Counted from the first letter of the stretch, positions 22,301-33,172 are shown. The stretch is 64,000 bases of DNA from Undaria pinnatifida (GCA_012845835.1 JABAKD010000006.1:3863124-3927123), one strand, 5' to 3'. A program made the numbers and translations. Notes: a model not told the origin generated them from the letters alone.

Positions 22301-23054
22301 CCCCAAAAACTATGACGGCGTCTCACCTCAAGCCCGTCGATCATCGCCCTTCGCCACTGCATGTCCAGACCTAGAGATATCACCTGTTATTAGCGATGGA
22401 GCATCGCGCCGCGACAGCCACGAAAGGCTTGAGGTTTTCCGAGGGACAAGCTATAATTCATAACAGAACACAGAGCCGGCGGGGAAGGTCTGGGGTGCGG
22501 TGGCTGTGTGAAGATTTTCTGCTGCTATTATTATACTCGTAGCAGCAGCAGCTCGTGATTGTGCCGATACTGGAAATACAATATCAATCTTGCAAAAGCG
22601 AAAGAATGCTGCTGTCGTACCAGCAGTATAAGAGGACATTAGGGCCTCAACAGGAGTAACAGCAGCAGCAGCAGCAAATGCAATTAGACTTTACAACAGC
22701 GAAGCACAAACGTGCGCGAGTAGCAGCAGAGGTAAATCATGTGATAGCAGCAGCAGCAGCGGCGGCAGCTAGCCAATAGGGTAACATGAACGGAAACGGG
22801 AGAAATACAGCAGTCCTTGACCCTACGAGAAATAAGGGTATTCGTGATTCGTGCATGATGATGCTACTGTATCATACCTTGTTGATGAGATCGTATCGAG
22901 GGGCGATGGTGTCGAACATCTTCCCCGACCCGAGCTGGTATTCCTCACCACCACCACTCTGCTGCTCCGACTGCTTCCCTCCGTACATAACAGCGAACAT
23001 CAAGCATGCCACCACAGCTGTCACGGCTGCCGACACTGCACCACAGGGAGCCAT
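19341..23054 (-). CDS. COQ5: UbiE/COQ5-family SAM-dependent C-methyltransferase, last exon not found
   Basis: Family members methylate the quinone ring in ubiquinone (mitochondrial COQ5) or phylloquinone/menaquinone synthesis. Five exons join in frame: 23,054-22,878, 22,383-22,327, 21,625-21,461, 20,140-20,036 and 19,564-19,341. Exon 1 has a hydrophobic N-terminus, then MFDTIAPRYDLINK. Exon 2 reads VISLGLDMQWRRAMIDGLE. Exon 3 begins LRPGDRVVDMATGTADVA (SAM-binding motif) and ends VVGIDPSANMLD. Exon 4 holds VVLQIGDAQDL...DGSVDK. Exon 5 holds TMAFGIRNVPDRLKALRE, the UbiE signature, plus a Gly/Ala/Ser-rich insertion. The start at 23,054 has A at -3 and G at +4; an in-frame ATG also exists at 23,111. 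About 220 codons are seen; the C-terminal ~50 residues of the family are missing. Exon 3 has decayed copies on both sides. Mitochondrial versus plastid role is undecided. Confidence 0.88.
20345..20470 (-). pseudogene. Decayed copy of the 3' part of methyltransferase exon 3
   Basis: Minus strand repeats the exon's GACACTCCCGCGGTGGTCGG-like region through ATAGACCCGAGCGCTAACGT to CTCGAC and even a GTGAG donor, but lacks the SAM-motif half. It lies in the intron downstream of the real exon (21,461-21,625). Confidence 0.8.
20760..20880 (+). repeat. Degenerate tRNA-like sequence
   Basis: GGTGGTCTAGTGTTCA resembles an internal A box and GAGTCCAAATCCC a B box, 45 bases apart, but the acceptor and T stems do not pair. 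Probably a tRNA-derived SINE head or pseudo-tRNA. Confidence 0.3.
21225..21410. repeat. Short AGTGCCGGT-type repeats
   Basis: TATAGTGCCGGTGAAA, GATAGTGCTGGTGCC and GAATAGTGCCGGTATA recur here. They are the reverse complement of the 18-bp units at 27,280-27,510. Confidence 0.55.
21763..21820 (-). pseudogene. Decayed copy of the 5' part of methyltransferase exon 3
   Basis: CATGATTGCCACGTCGGATG and TTCCGGTGGCCATGTCGACA match the real exon start (21,570-21,612) with one or two changes. It lies in the intron upstream of the real exon. Confidence 0.8.
22203..22272 (+). repeat. 7-bp tandem repeat (CCCGCAG)
   Basis: About nine units CCCGCAG, some changed to CTCGCAA. Located in the methyltransferase intron. 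Confidence 0.85.
22655..22775 (+). repeat. CAG-rich trinucleotide tracts
   Basis: Clusters of AGCAGCAGCAGC at 22,657-22,675 and 22,745-22,765 within the methyltransferase intron. Confidence 0.75.
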
Positions 23055-23111
23055 TCTGCAACGCAGCGTGATACTCGATTTTTTCCAGAGCACGAAACAA
23101 GCAGAGCGCAA

Positions 23112-23947
23112 AGGGCAACTCTTTGTTCAGCAACAGATTTCGCAGTCGACTTTTACTTATCTTGGCTGATTTCGTCGGGATCGCCCGCTCGACTTCCTCC
23201 CTTACCAGCCAGCTGGAAATGAGGTTGCCTGCTGCACGTTGAGCGCTTTTGCTATGATGACAATGGGAACGCCAAATGCAACAAGTGTTTGCAATTTGCA
23301 CCGCAAAATCCTTGAAAGGGGTTTCCATAAATCCCCGATTCCCGTACATGGCGTTTACGGTGGTATACATTCCACCCACGCCTCGTGGCATCGACGCCCA
23401 GACTCGGCGCGGTATAGGAAACCTATCTTTGCTGGAACTGCAGCACCTCACTCCTTGCTAAGGTAAGCTTGCCACGCAGTTGCATCGAGCTGTTGGAGAC
23501 GTTGCTTGCATGGGATACGGGATAGTTCTCCGTAGTGGTAGATGGTAGATTTGTTGCTTGTGTGGATGGTTATCGCCCTGACCCCTGACCAGCTGTGGTG
23601 GGAGTGCTACGCTTAGACGACGGGCTGCTTCACTCAGACGACGAGCGAGCTCCTCTCTCTTTTGGAGTGCTCATGAAGTGCATGCTGTGCACTAGGTTGC
23701 ATGTGTTGCTGACGCTGCATACGGCAGTACCTCGACCTCAGCGGGGATTTAGATTGTACACCTGATACGAGATATTGGGTCTAGTTTGTGATTGTCATCA
23801 AATCCTCAAATGAGTGCTTGTGTTTTGTCTTCGAGAATGCGAGGTGGAGGACTACAGATTCAGATCGACGCGATCTAGACTCGTATATAGCCGGCGCGGT
23901 TACAGCAGTACGAGTAGCAGTACCAGGTGCTGGTAACGTGTGCGATA
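23112..23947. other. Upstream flank of the methyltransferase gene; no clear gene
   Basis: A minus-strand frame at about 23,330-23,220 reads LVAFGVPIVIIAKALN, a hydrophobic run that could be an exon of something, but no family or full splice context is visible. Confidence 0.3.

Positions 23948-23994
<47 letters not shown>
23948..23994 (+). repeat. (GCT)n trinucleotide microsatellite, about 14 units
   Basis: Uninterrupted TGC repeat, read as poly-Leu or poly-Ala in overlapping ORFs. Confidence 0.95.
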
Positions 23995-25394
23995 GTGGTA
24001 TGTTTGGTGTTTTGGCAGCATCTACATCTCCCCCATCGTGATCGAATCGAATGACAGCATGGCAATTTTTACTCGCAATGGCCTGCCGGGGTTCATGCCA
24101 GGACAGCAGCAGAAGACACCGCGCGCCACGATACGAAGCGCGAGCTTGGCATACTCTGGGCGAAGGTCACCTCATAGCTCGTCTTCGAGGCTTAAGATAC
24201 CGTTCCCATTAGCACCGGATTCTTCTGTGGCGGAAAGCTTAATTGTGTCCAATCCAACCTTGTCTGTCCGATTCCTTACTGGGCTAAAAACTAAGAACTG
24301 CGCGCCCCATGCCCATGCCCTCTGAGGGCGCGAAGGATCCCACATCCCACAGGAAATTCACCCAGTTTTGTATACGAATGTGTCTTTTTTCGACCGGTCT
24401 ATTCGTGGTTTTTGGCTTGGTTCTGTTTTCTATCGGATGAATTCTAGAAATCGCTTCAAATACATTTTTTAAGTCACTACTGTAGCTGGAGAATAGAGAG
24501 ACGCGGTCAAGGTTTGCGGTTTTCAAACCTTTTCAGTCGCCCCATTGAATTCGATAGACCCTCAATGAGTTTGATAGATGCGTCTCGATGTCATGACTGA
24601 CGAAACCGGTAACCCTCCTAACTTGTGGGGCCGCCATGTTGCCGCTAAAGCACGCCGTTCTGATGGCCCCAACAAGCCAGAATGCGATCCTCATGGCCTG
24701 AGTTCGATTCATGCATAATATCGCATCGCGGCCACTGAGTGGTGGAAAGTGATGAGTCTTTCGAAACCGTCGTAATGTTTAAAAAAAAATAATGGTGGAA
24801 ATATTGAGCCCGGCGACGAGGGGACGGATAAGATCCTCCGTGGCCTTGAAAAACAAAATGAAATGAAGGTGTACATAATCTATGACGCACGAGCTCTATG
24901 ACGCACGAGCTCGACAGACACGGGCAGAGGTCACCGCATCGATCATATTGATGTCTTAACCTACCATACCAGAGTTCAGTACCGCAGTATATTCCCAACT
25001 GTAGCGGTGTGCTTGGAATGGACGTCACTACGGAACTTGCCAGTAGCAGGCACGGCGACCCAAGAATTGGTGGTGCTAGAGTGAAAGCTAGATGGTACCT
25101 GGCATCGCTTTGGATAGGAAGGCGTTTATTTGTAGCTTCTGTACCCCGCAAGCTTGTTCTAAAAAAATTATCCTAGTATCATGATACGTAGCAAAGGATA
25201 GTATATCTACAGTGGTAGTGGATAAGCGTTTTTTCCTAACGGCAATGCCCCCCTCTCGATTTCTTCGCAAATACTTGCTTGTGACGGATATGACCGTTGT
25301 CTCATTTGTTTATGTATACATGGGCGTTTTTCATAACACCGCTGCCCCCGCTATAATTCACCATGATTGTGACCGACGCTCTACTCTTTTCCTT
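23995..25394. other. No gene recognised
   Basis: Short ORFs on both strands. A 17-bp direct repeat CTATGACGCACGAGCT lies at 24,882-24,915. Confidence 0.4.
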
Positions 25395-25767
25395 TTACTT
25401 TTTGCCTGTCCCCAGGAAGAGACCCCCCCTTCCCTCCTCAACCATCTCCCGACGGCAAGCGTGCTTTTTTTTCCAACACAGGTGCTCTCCTCCCCACCCC
25501 CTACAAAGCCACAAAGAAACGCCCTGCTGTCTGTTGTTTTCTTTCCAGTCCCCCCAAAAAGCTTTTTTTCTAACACCCCCCCCTTCCGACCCCCCCCCCC
25601 CCCCCCCCTCCATTATTTGTTTGTTTTCCAGTCTCCGGGAAGAGCCCCCTCTCCCTCTTCAACCCTGTCTTGATTATTCTACGCCTGTCTTGATTATTCT
25701 ACGTACAATTTTTTTCCAACACCGCCCCCGCCCCCCCCCCACACGAAAAACGCCCTGTTACTGTTTT
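25395..25767 (+). pseudogene. Decayed tandem copies of the eIF3g 5' exon edge
   Basis: 25,402-25,463 matches 25,768-25,829, which contains the eIF3g start. Both share TCCCCAGGAAGAGACC, TCAACCAT and GACGGCAAGCGTG, but the ATG has become ATC. Further degraded units appear near 25,545 and 25,630-25,665. The shared TTTTCCAGTCCCCAGGAAGA suggests a 5' UTR intron acceptor was part of the duplicated unit. Confidence 0.75.
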
Positions 25768-25808
25768 TACCAGTCCCCAGGAAGAGACCTCTGATTCCCT
25801 CTTCAACC

Positions 25809-28800
25809 ATGTCGGGACGGCAAGCGTGGGGTGATGATGATGACGACGATGAGTACCTGCCCCCCCGGCAAGAGTCCGCGGTGGACTCGAAGGGGGTGAA
25901 GAGCATCGTGGAGTACCACCTCAACGACAACGGGGCTAAGGTGACAGAGAGAGACCCCTGGCCTGATATGACCCGTGCTTCTGTTTTTGTTGCTGGTTGC
26001 TGCTGTCCTTCGATTGGTACTCACACCCGCACCCTGGTAATATTACGATGGAAACGACGGGCAGTGGGAATACCGAACCCTGCCGGTATGCGCGACCAAA
26101 AATGGAGGCACGTACCGGGGGGGGAGAAAGGATGTCGCCTGCTTCCACGGCTTGACAGTAAGGTCGGCGGTGACGGTAAAACCTCCTACGAATTGAGCTG
26201 GAAAGTAAAAGCGATGATACAAAATGAAAAATAAAGACAAAATAAGAACACACAGGTTTGTTGCGGAAGCCCTCCGTAGGGGAGTCCCGAGCGAAACCCG
26301 GCCAAAATATGTTACGCACCTTATGGCCGGGATGATATGGCGGGGACAGTTTTTTTTTTACCCTGCTGGTTGTGTGTCTTTGCTGTGTTTTTGTCATATT
26401 TTGCGGAGAACGTGTCTTCCTATTTATCTCTGTGTCTGTGCGTGTTTGCCGACTTGGTTGTGTCTTGTTTCCTATTACACCTGGTTGTTCGTGTTTTTTT
26501 GTTTTTTGTGCATGTTTGTTCGTTTGTTTGCTGGTTTGTTTTGTTTGTTTGTTTGTGTGTTCGTTTTTGTTTGCTTGCTTGTTTGTTTGTTTGTTTGTTT
26601 GTTTGTTTGTTTGTGTGTCATGTTTTGGTTTCCAACTTTCTTACGCACGGCTTTGCTCCTCTATTCGTGTCTTTGCGTCCTGAAATACCGGTACCGCTGG
26701 AGCAGGTGAAGAGAACGACGAAGGTCAAGGTCTTCACGGAGCACACCAAGTTCCACAAGTCGTGCATGGAGCGCGCCAAGTGGCCCAAGTTTGGGCTAGC
26801 CGCACAGGTGCGGTGGTGGTGGGTACCATATAACACTCAAAATGCCACACCTCCTCGAGACATTCCGAGTCGATTTTCGCGCAAGCAAGAGGGCGGGGGG
26901 GGTGCAATCATGTCGTGCATGGCTGAGTCCTTGGGACCATAGACTCCAAAACAATGGGGGTGCACAGCGAGAATGGTGGCTTTGGAAACGTCTATCCACG
27001 GAAGCATCGCTTGGTGGTTGTGCTCTCGCCGTTATCGGAAAGCTAGCTTGAAAAACTCCGTCGAGGGGGGGGGGGTTCTTGCGTATTACACGGTGCGCAG
27101 TAGCGCCGCTTGAGCGGCGATGCGCAATAGCGCGGTGATGGGCCATATGTAGCGCGAGGTCTGTAGACCTTGGCCCAAACTTGGACACAGTGGTTGAGTG
27201 TTTTTGTCATTGACCCTTTTACCACCGCGAAACGTATCCACTACTACGGAGGTTAGTTCCTCTATAGTGCCGATATGTGCAAGCCGGCAACCGGCACTAT
27301 AGCGGCAACCGGCACTATAGTGGCAACCTGCACTATAGCGGCAATCTACACTACAGCGGAAACCGACACTATAGCGGAAACCGGCACTATAGTGGCAACC
27401 GGCACTGTAGCGTACACCGGCACTATAGCGGAAACCGGCGCTATAGCGGAAACCGGCACTAAAGCGGAAACCGGCCCTCTGGCGGCAACCGGCACTCAGG
27501 CGAAAACCGGTACCCCTACCGTAGCATGCGCCTCACCACCAAAGATGTCAGGGGACGGTCGGTCAAGGGAAATCGTCCAGCGGTCAAGGGTGCGAAACCC
27601 ATCGTTCCACACTATAACCTGGTAATTTGTCGTCAGTCAAATTTTTTTTTTGGATAATTGCCCTCGGTCAAGGGGTGAAAGTGCCGTCTCGCTGACACAT
27701 TTGCTCACCGGTAACCCTATCCCTAACCCTAACCCCGACGGCAGCTATTGCGCGGTGATTGGGCTTAGCGCGAGGTATGTATAGTCCTTGATCCCGTGTT
27801 CGACAAAATGGTTCGATGGAACGGTCTACATGGTGTGATGCGAATATATTGACAGCTTGCGTGAAAACTCAAGACGCCAAGCAAATGATGTATTGTTCAA
27901 CTCCCACAGCGCATTTCTCGCGTTTTTATTTTTCGCATCCTACCGCGGATGGGTAAAAGTGGGGCTTAAGCTGTGTCGCGACGGAAAAATGCTTAACGAA
28001 AACGGTGTCTAAGTAGCTTTCGGGGTACACCTTTTTTTCCATTGGTGGATGGCAACACGAGCTACGCGGTGAAGTCGTCCGACGACATCAAGACGGAGAC
28101 GCCGCATGAATCGCGAGGGAACGGCCCGCGAAAGCCGTTATACATCGAAAACATTGTTGACAAAAGTGCTCAATTTTGATGAAACGGGGTCTAAGGCGTC
28201 ATGTTATGACGAACGCTTTTTTTTTTTCAATACGATATTAGGTGGACGATAACTCGAGCTACACGATGAAATCGTCCGACGACATCAAGATGGAGACGCC
28301 GCAGGAATCGCGAGAGGCGGACGAAAAGCCGAACGGCATGGAGGACAATCTCAAGGAGGCTATGGAGCGCATGCGCAGAAAGCACGCGATGAGGACTGCT
28401 GGGCTTTTGGAGTCGGAAAACTCGGCCGCGCCTCCTGAGGATGAGGCGGTGAGGGAGAAGTTGACTGGGTTGATTTTTGATGGGAGCTTTTGTCGAGAGT
28501 CGTTGGAAATGTGAGAGAACCATCGGGTTGGCGAGGAAGTCGTTGTATTGATGCGAAGGGGGTTGGACTGGTGAACAAGCCGTTGGATTTTTGGTAAAAC
28601 TACTTTTGGGTAATATTTCCCGCGATGAGAACTGCGGGACTGTTGGAGTTGGACAACCTGGCCACGCCCCCGGAGGTGTCTCGGATTCCATTTTTTTTTA
28701 CTCACTCTGCTTGCCGTCTGTCTCGTTCCCCCCGCCTCGCTTCCCCTCTCCCCTTATCCCCAAAACGCTAACCGATTCGTCCAAACATTTTCAGAAGAGC

Positions 28801-31800
28801 GGCATGGGCATGATGGGCTTGGGCGTAGGCGGAGCCGGCAAGTATGTCCCTCCCAGCCGTAAGGTGGGCTTCGCTGGCAGGGGAGAGTCGGGTCCGGAGG
28901 GTGGAGCTAACCCTGCCCCTATGGGAGAGGACCACACGAAGATCAGGGTAACGAACATCAGCGAGGACACGACGGAGGGCGACCTGCGAGATCTGTTCAG
29001 CGCGTTCGGAAGGATTAACCGGTAAGGTTTTTTGGTGTTGTGTTGTGTTTGTATGGTGTTGGCCGCAGTTCTATGTTGAGGGATCGACCGGTGTGCTCGG
29101 GAGCTGCTGATGGTGTTTTTTTTGTGGGCGAACGGAAGCGATAGTGGCGTTTTATTCGTACATATTTAATTGTCGGGGAGCTGTGGTCTGGTTTTGTTGC
29201 TTTGCTGGCACGTGCGGCCAGCAGTCAGCAGATGTAGCCAACTTACGCTGTCCGACCAGCAGATAGGTAATAACTAGTGCATATCAATATCTAGCGACCA
29301 ACACACAACGGGTAGATGCTTAACGGTTCAAAACACGCCTATGGCACCGACCAACAGACAGACACCCAACACTTTCACGGCTGACTATATGCTGGTGGTA
29401 CTTGGAATATGATTTTGAACCTATCACTACCCCCTACCCCCACCCTTTCGCAATGCTGTGAAGTCGAGCGCGCACGGCTTCATTATGTCCCGTTACCCCC
29501 CTCGTTCGCCCTCCTCGCCCCGTCTCCCTTCCCCCCCCTTCCCCTCCTCCTCTTCGTATCCCCTCTCTTCCTTCTCCTCGCCTTCCTACCTCTTCCTCCT
29601 CCCTCCCCCCTCCCCCTCCTCTCTCCTCCTCCTCCCCCCCCCCCCTCCTCCTCCTCTCCCTCCTCCTCCTCTTTCGCTTCTCCTCCTACCCCCACAATCC
29701 CCCGTCCCCTCCTCCTCTTCTCTGACCCGGCCCTTCCTAACCCCCCCTCCCACTCTCCTCGTGCCCCCCCGCCCCCTCCGCTTGCCCCCGCCCTCCGTTC
29801 CCTCCCCATTCCAGCGTTTACCTCGCGAAGGACCCGGAAACGATGCAGAGTCGGGGGTTCGCGTTCGTGTCTTACTACCAGAAGAGCGATGCCGAGTCGG
29901 CCATGCAGGCGTTGCAGGGCTACGGTTACGATCACCTCATCCTCAAGCTGGAATGGGCCAAGCCAAGCCTGGTGCGTGCGGTAGACTTTTGCAAGGGTGT
30001 GGCTGTTAGGGTGTACCGGTACCGGGGGTGTTCTCGGTGGGCGTACCGAAGTTGCCGAAGTGTCGGATGCCGGTGTTGGGGTCGTACCGAACTTACTGAA
30101 GTGTCGGGTACCGGTATTGAGGGGTATGCTTGTTAGGGTATACCGGTACCGGCGGTGTTTTTGGTGGGCGTACCGAACTTGCCGAAGTGTCGGATACCGG
30201 TGTTGGGGTCGTACCGAACTTACCGAAGTGTCGGGTACCGGTATTGAGGTCGTACCGAACTTTACCGAAGTGTTGGGTACCGGTGTTGAGACCGTACCAA
30301 ACTTGCCAATGTGTCTGGCACCGGTACTGAGGCCATACTAAACCTTGCCGAAGACCTTGGTAGCGTGTTTACCGAGAAGCAGACCCCCGGTGTACTTTGG
30401 TTCGTACCCGACGGGACATATCCCTGGGACTTTTGTGTTTTCTAATCTCGACACTTTTAACAGCTTGCAAAACTGAGTATCGACCACTTGACGGGTCAAA
30501 CTCACAGCTGACGTACTTTAATTCCTGCCAAAACCTAAAAAACACACGCGCACAGACTGAGCACCGAAAATATTACCAGCTGAAACAGGTACGATATTTG
30601 TGGCGGCCCGCACATTTTCTGCGTGAAATCCAAAACGTGCGCCGTAGCCATACCTTAGCGTGGGTAAGGTTTGGTGGTTAGGGTTAGGGTTGGGTCGACG
30701 CCCTCTCCTGATCTGCAAAAATATTTTTTTCTGAAGCGTGCCGTGATACCGCTACAGGCTTGTTGACGTTCAAAAACCCAAATTTATTCCCAGTCCACGC
30801 CGCTTTTTCGATTCAGGCCGTGAAATTTTGCACACGTCTTCTATGTGGCCTTGCGAAGACCTCACTCGATGGGGTTTTGTTTCATTACTATTTTTTTTTG
30901 GCCTGATTTTTCGTCAGTCAAGATTTTTCGGAAAATGTGGACCACCTTTATAGCCCAATGTCGGCGAAAAAAAAAGACCCCCCTCCCCCGCGGGTCAGGC
31001 CTCGGGATGGGCATGTAGAACACGTGTGCAAAATTTCAGGGTCTATCTCTCAAAATCGAGGTGGACACCTGGACTTTTGTGCTTATAAATGAGTAAGATA
31101 CGTCATTTCCTTCAAATGACTTGGTTCTAGGGTAGGATCAATTTTTTTCGCTAGATTCTTCTTAGTGTTGAACACAGACAGGTCAGATCTTCTATTTTTT
31201 GCGTGAAAATTTGTACAGACATGCCTTGGAGTACGTTTAACCGGATCGTGCAAAATGTGGAGCAATTTTATTGTTCGCCTCCGCTGGAAAAAAAGCCTGA
31301 ATATTATTGAAAAAAAATGAAGGTCTGACATTGGTTGATCCGAGTTTCGATCTTAGAGGCAGCCGGGGGCCGGTCTTTTTTTTTCTGCCATGTCACCCTC
31401 TTCCACTGGTCAGGGAGGTCACTATGATACCAAATATTCACTCTTTGGCTAGATGTTGCGAGCGGCATTCGTGGGGGAGATATATACATATTTTTTCCTT
31501 CAGCCAGCCTGTAGAGCGATGCAGATTCGGCGCCGCTGGCGTTGCAGGGCTACGGTTGCGATCACCTTATCCTTAAGCTTGAGTGGACCAAGCCGGGCGT
31601 GGTGGGGGTCTGCCTCCCTGTGCCGAAACCCAGTATCGCCATCTTTATATATTTTCACTTTGCACAGGACCTGGCAGTACGGCAGCTTTGCTCACGGACC
31701 CCTCCCCCCCCCCTTCAGATTCCGCCGCGTTTTACTACAAAACCGCCTGCAATTTTGTTTACACGTTCATTTAATTTTTCAATTTGTCCCTTCTCTTCTC

Positions 31801-32055
31801 TCCCGCTTCAAATTCCGCCGATTTATTTACCAAACTGGCGCACCTCGTTTGTTTTTGCAGTTACCTTTTTTAATTTTTGTTATTTTTATTATTGTTGCGT
31901 TTTCTTTTTCTTTCGTTTCCTTATTTTTTCTGTCTTTGCAGAGGGACGTGGCGACCGAGGGTGGACTGAGCGGGATGCGCACGAGCGGGTACGGAGAGCG
32001 GTTGGCACAAGACACCAAGCAGCAGGTGTCATACGCGTCCAACCTCACCCGCTAA
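25809..32055 (+). CDS. EIF3G: Eukaryotic translation initiation factor 3 subunit G (eIF3g)
   Basis: A subunit of eIF3 that takes part in 40S recruitment and scanning. Six exons join in frame at GT-AG sites: 25,809-25,940, 26,706-26,807, 28,242-28,448, 28,795-29,021, 29,815-29,971 and 31,942-32,055, giving 312 aa (human about 320). The N-terminus is acidic (WGDDDDDDEYLPP). Residues ~33-78 hold the eIF3g N-terminal domain (IVEYHLNDNGAK then VKRTTKVKV, RAKWPKFGLAAQ). A Gly-rich linker carries KYVPPSRK. The C-terminal RRM has RNP2-like IRVTNI in exon 4 and RNP1 RGFAFVSY in exon 5, ending LILKLEWAKPSL. The last exon adds a 37-residue Gly/Ser/Thr tail beyond the usual RRM end. Exons 1, 3, 5 and 6 all have decayed partial duplicates next to them. 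The start ATG is preceded by CAACC. Confidence 0.95.
26505..26615 (+). repeat. (GTTT)n microsatellite
   Basis: Long TTTG/GTTT tract in eIF3g intron 1. It produces poly-Cys/Leu/Val ORFs that are artefacts. Confidence 0.9.
26885..26960 (-). mobile_element. Fragment of C-tailed retroposon
   Basis: GGGGGGGGTGCAATCATGTC, then GCATGGCTGAGTCCTTGGGA and CCATAGACTCC resemble the G-run side of family A, then diverge. Located in eIF3g intron 2. Confidence 0.45.
27280..27510 (+). repeat. 18-bp minisatellite (GGAAACCGGCACTATAGC)
   Basis: About twelve imperfect units in eIF3g intron 2. Confidence 0.9.
27704..27745 (+). repeat. Internal telomere-like motif
   Basis: CCCTATCCCTAACCCTAACC in eIF3g intron 2. 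The complementary form GGTTAGGGTTAGGGTT is found at 30,673-30,690 in intron 5. Confidence 0.7.
28042..28138 (+). pseudogene. Decayed copy of the 5' part of eIF3g exon 3
   Basis: GTCGTCCGACGACATCAAGA and GGAGACGCCGC match exon 28,242-28,448. The splice acceptor ATTAG has become ATTGG. Upstream intron sequence is also shared (AAACGGTGTCTAAG versus AAACGGGGTCTAAG), giving a period of ~198 bp. Confidence 0.85.
28618..28678 (+). pseudogene. Decayed copy of the 3' part of eIF3g exon 3
   Basis: GCGATGAGAACTGCGGGACT and GTTGGAGTTGGACAACCTGG match 28,387-28,441 of the real exon with a few changes. It lies in the following intron, with a downstream GGAGGTGTC in place of the donor. Confidence 0.85.
29515..29813 (+). 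repeat. Polypyrimidine (CCT)n tract before the RRM exon
   Basis: About 300 bases of almost pure C and T lead into the acceptor CATTCCAG at 29,814. It probably serves as an overlong pyrimidine tract and is a source of artefact Pro/Ser ORFs. Confidence 0.85.
30005..30355 (+). repeat. ~40-bp GGTACCGGT repeat array, locus 1
   Basis: Units GTCGTACCGAACTTACCGAA, GTGTCGGGTACCGGTATTGA repeat about six times in eIF3g intron 5. The same family occurs at 40,955-41,285, 41,835-42,165 and 42,670-42,820. Confidence 0.85.
31512..31606 (+). pseudogene. Decayed copy of the 3' part of eIF3g RRM exon
   Basis: GTTGCAGGGCTACGGTTGCG, ATCACCTTATCCTTAAGCTT and GACCAAGCCGGGCGTGGTG match 29,912-29,975. RNP1 is not included and small deletions break the frame. 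It lies in the following intron. Confidence 0.85.
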
Positions 32056-32164
32056 GTGGAGCTACGCCCTCGCCGCGGGTTGATTGGTCCCGATTTGGGT
32101 TGCCGCTATCTGATTGGTCGAGGTTCGTGTCGCCTCGGTGTGATGGTCGATATTTGGTTGGGGA

Positions 32165-32260
32165 TTTGTAGCAGGTCTCCTACGCGTCCGACCCCACTCT
32201 CTAAGTGCGCTACCGTACGCCGCGATTTAGTTGGTCGAGGTTTGACTTGCCGTGGTTTCA
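32165..32260 (+). pseudogene. Decayed copy of the eIF3g last exon end and 3' flank
   Basis: GCAGGTCTCCTACGCGTCCG, then CTCTCTAAGTGCGCTACCGT parallel the real stop region 32,021-32,075 (CAGGTGTCATACGCGTCCAA, CGCTAAGTGGAGCTACGCCC), ~145 bp downstream of it. Confidence 0.8.
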
Positions 32261-32486
32261 CTGGCCGAGGTTTGATTTTCCTCATTTTGGTTGGTCTAGG
32301 TGTGGTTGATGGGCGTGTGATTGGTCGGGGTTTGGGTTGAGAATGGCCCAAGGTTCGGCTGGGGGAGAGAGGGTGGGGATAAGGCGGGCAGGGACCACGC
32401 TGAGAGGTGGGGAGGGTTCGGGGCAGGGCGGGGAAGGATCAAGCTGATAATGTTTCTCGTACACGTACCATGTTGCGTGCCGCGGA

Positions 32487-32575
32487 GGGGGGGGGGGGGG
32501 GGTACTTGGTGATTCCTTGCCTTGGTCGTTTGACCATTGACCATGCATCCGTTTCGATGCGTTGCGTGGCGCAGG
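32487..32575 (-). mobile_element. LINE 3'-end fragment with C tail (family B)
   Basis: Plus strand shows a G run (32,487-32,502), then CTTGCCTTGGTCGTTTGACC and ATTGACCATGCATCCGTTTC, the complement of the LINE 3' coding end at 17,320-17,370. Confidence 0.65.
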
Positions 32576-32768
32576 GAGGTCTCTTCTCTTTTCTGTCTCG
32601 TTCTAGGATACCTCAGGCGCCTAGTCATCGCGTGCTGTGTAGAACGCCTTGTCAGGAGTTGGGCCAGCGCATGCCAATGAAGAGCCGCGCTCGTATTGCG
32701 TACTTTTTTGGCACTCCTCGGAAGGCGTCTCGTGCTGCCAGTGTGTTGGGCTGATGCGTCCTACGGGT

Positions 32769-33172
32769 AGTCCTAGCCTTGGTCTATGAGAAAGTACACA
32801 GTAGTACCTTTTTTTGGAAGACTTGAGGAGGCGCTACCTCACCTTATATCGCCATTCTATTCAAGATACTTCTTCGGCCTTGGTACATTGCCACCGTAAG
32901 AGGTAGTGTACTGTGATACCTTTTATGTTGCACCCTGCACCCTGGATAGAGGTACATTGCCTTTAGAGTAGTCCTAGCCTTGGTCGATGAGAAAGTACAC
33001 AGTAGTAGTACCCTTTTTTGGGAGCCGCCTGAGGAGGCGCTACCTCACCTTATATCGCCATTCTATTCAAGATACTTTTTTGGCCTTGGTACGTTGCAAC
33101 CGTAAGAGGTAGTGTACTGTGATACCTTTTATGTTGCACCCTGCACCCTGGATAGAGGTACATTGCCTTTCG
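32769..33172 (+). repeat. ~201-bp tandem duplication
   Basis: The block starting TAGTCCTAGCCTTGGTC and ending GATAGAGGTACATTGCCTTT occurs twice in direct succession with over 90% identity by eye. Confidence 0.9.

Noticed and set aside
23927-24325. Poly-Leu ORF of 132 codons
   Set aside because: Created by the GCT microsatellite. Flanking frames show no domain.
26224-26942. 201-codon Cys/Leu/Val-rich ORF that looks like a membrane protein
   Set aside because: It is a (GTTT)n microsatellite in eIF3g intron 1 fused to the real exon at 26,706 in its own frame.
28042-28138. Alternative exon 3 of eIF3g
   Set aside because: The acceptor AG is mutated to GG and the copy loses similarity mid-exon, so a decayed duplicate is more likely.
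29409-29984. Long Pro/Ser or Gly/Arg ORFs at 29,409-29,984 and in G-rich tracts (52,441-52,809; 54,103-54,325; 57,145-57,560)
   Set aside because: Low-complexity pyrimidine or G tracts produce them on either strand. Only the real eIF3g exon at 29,815 is supported.
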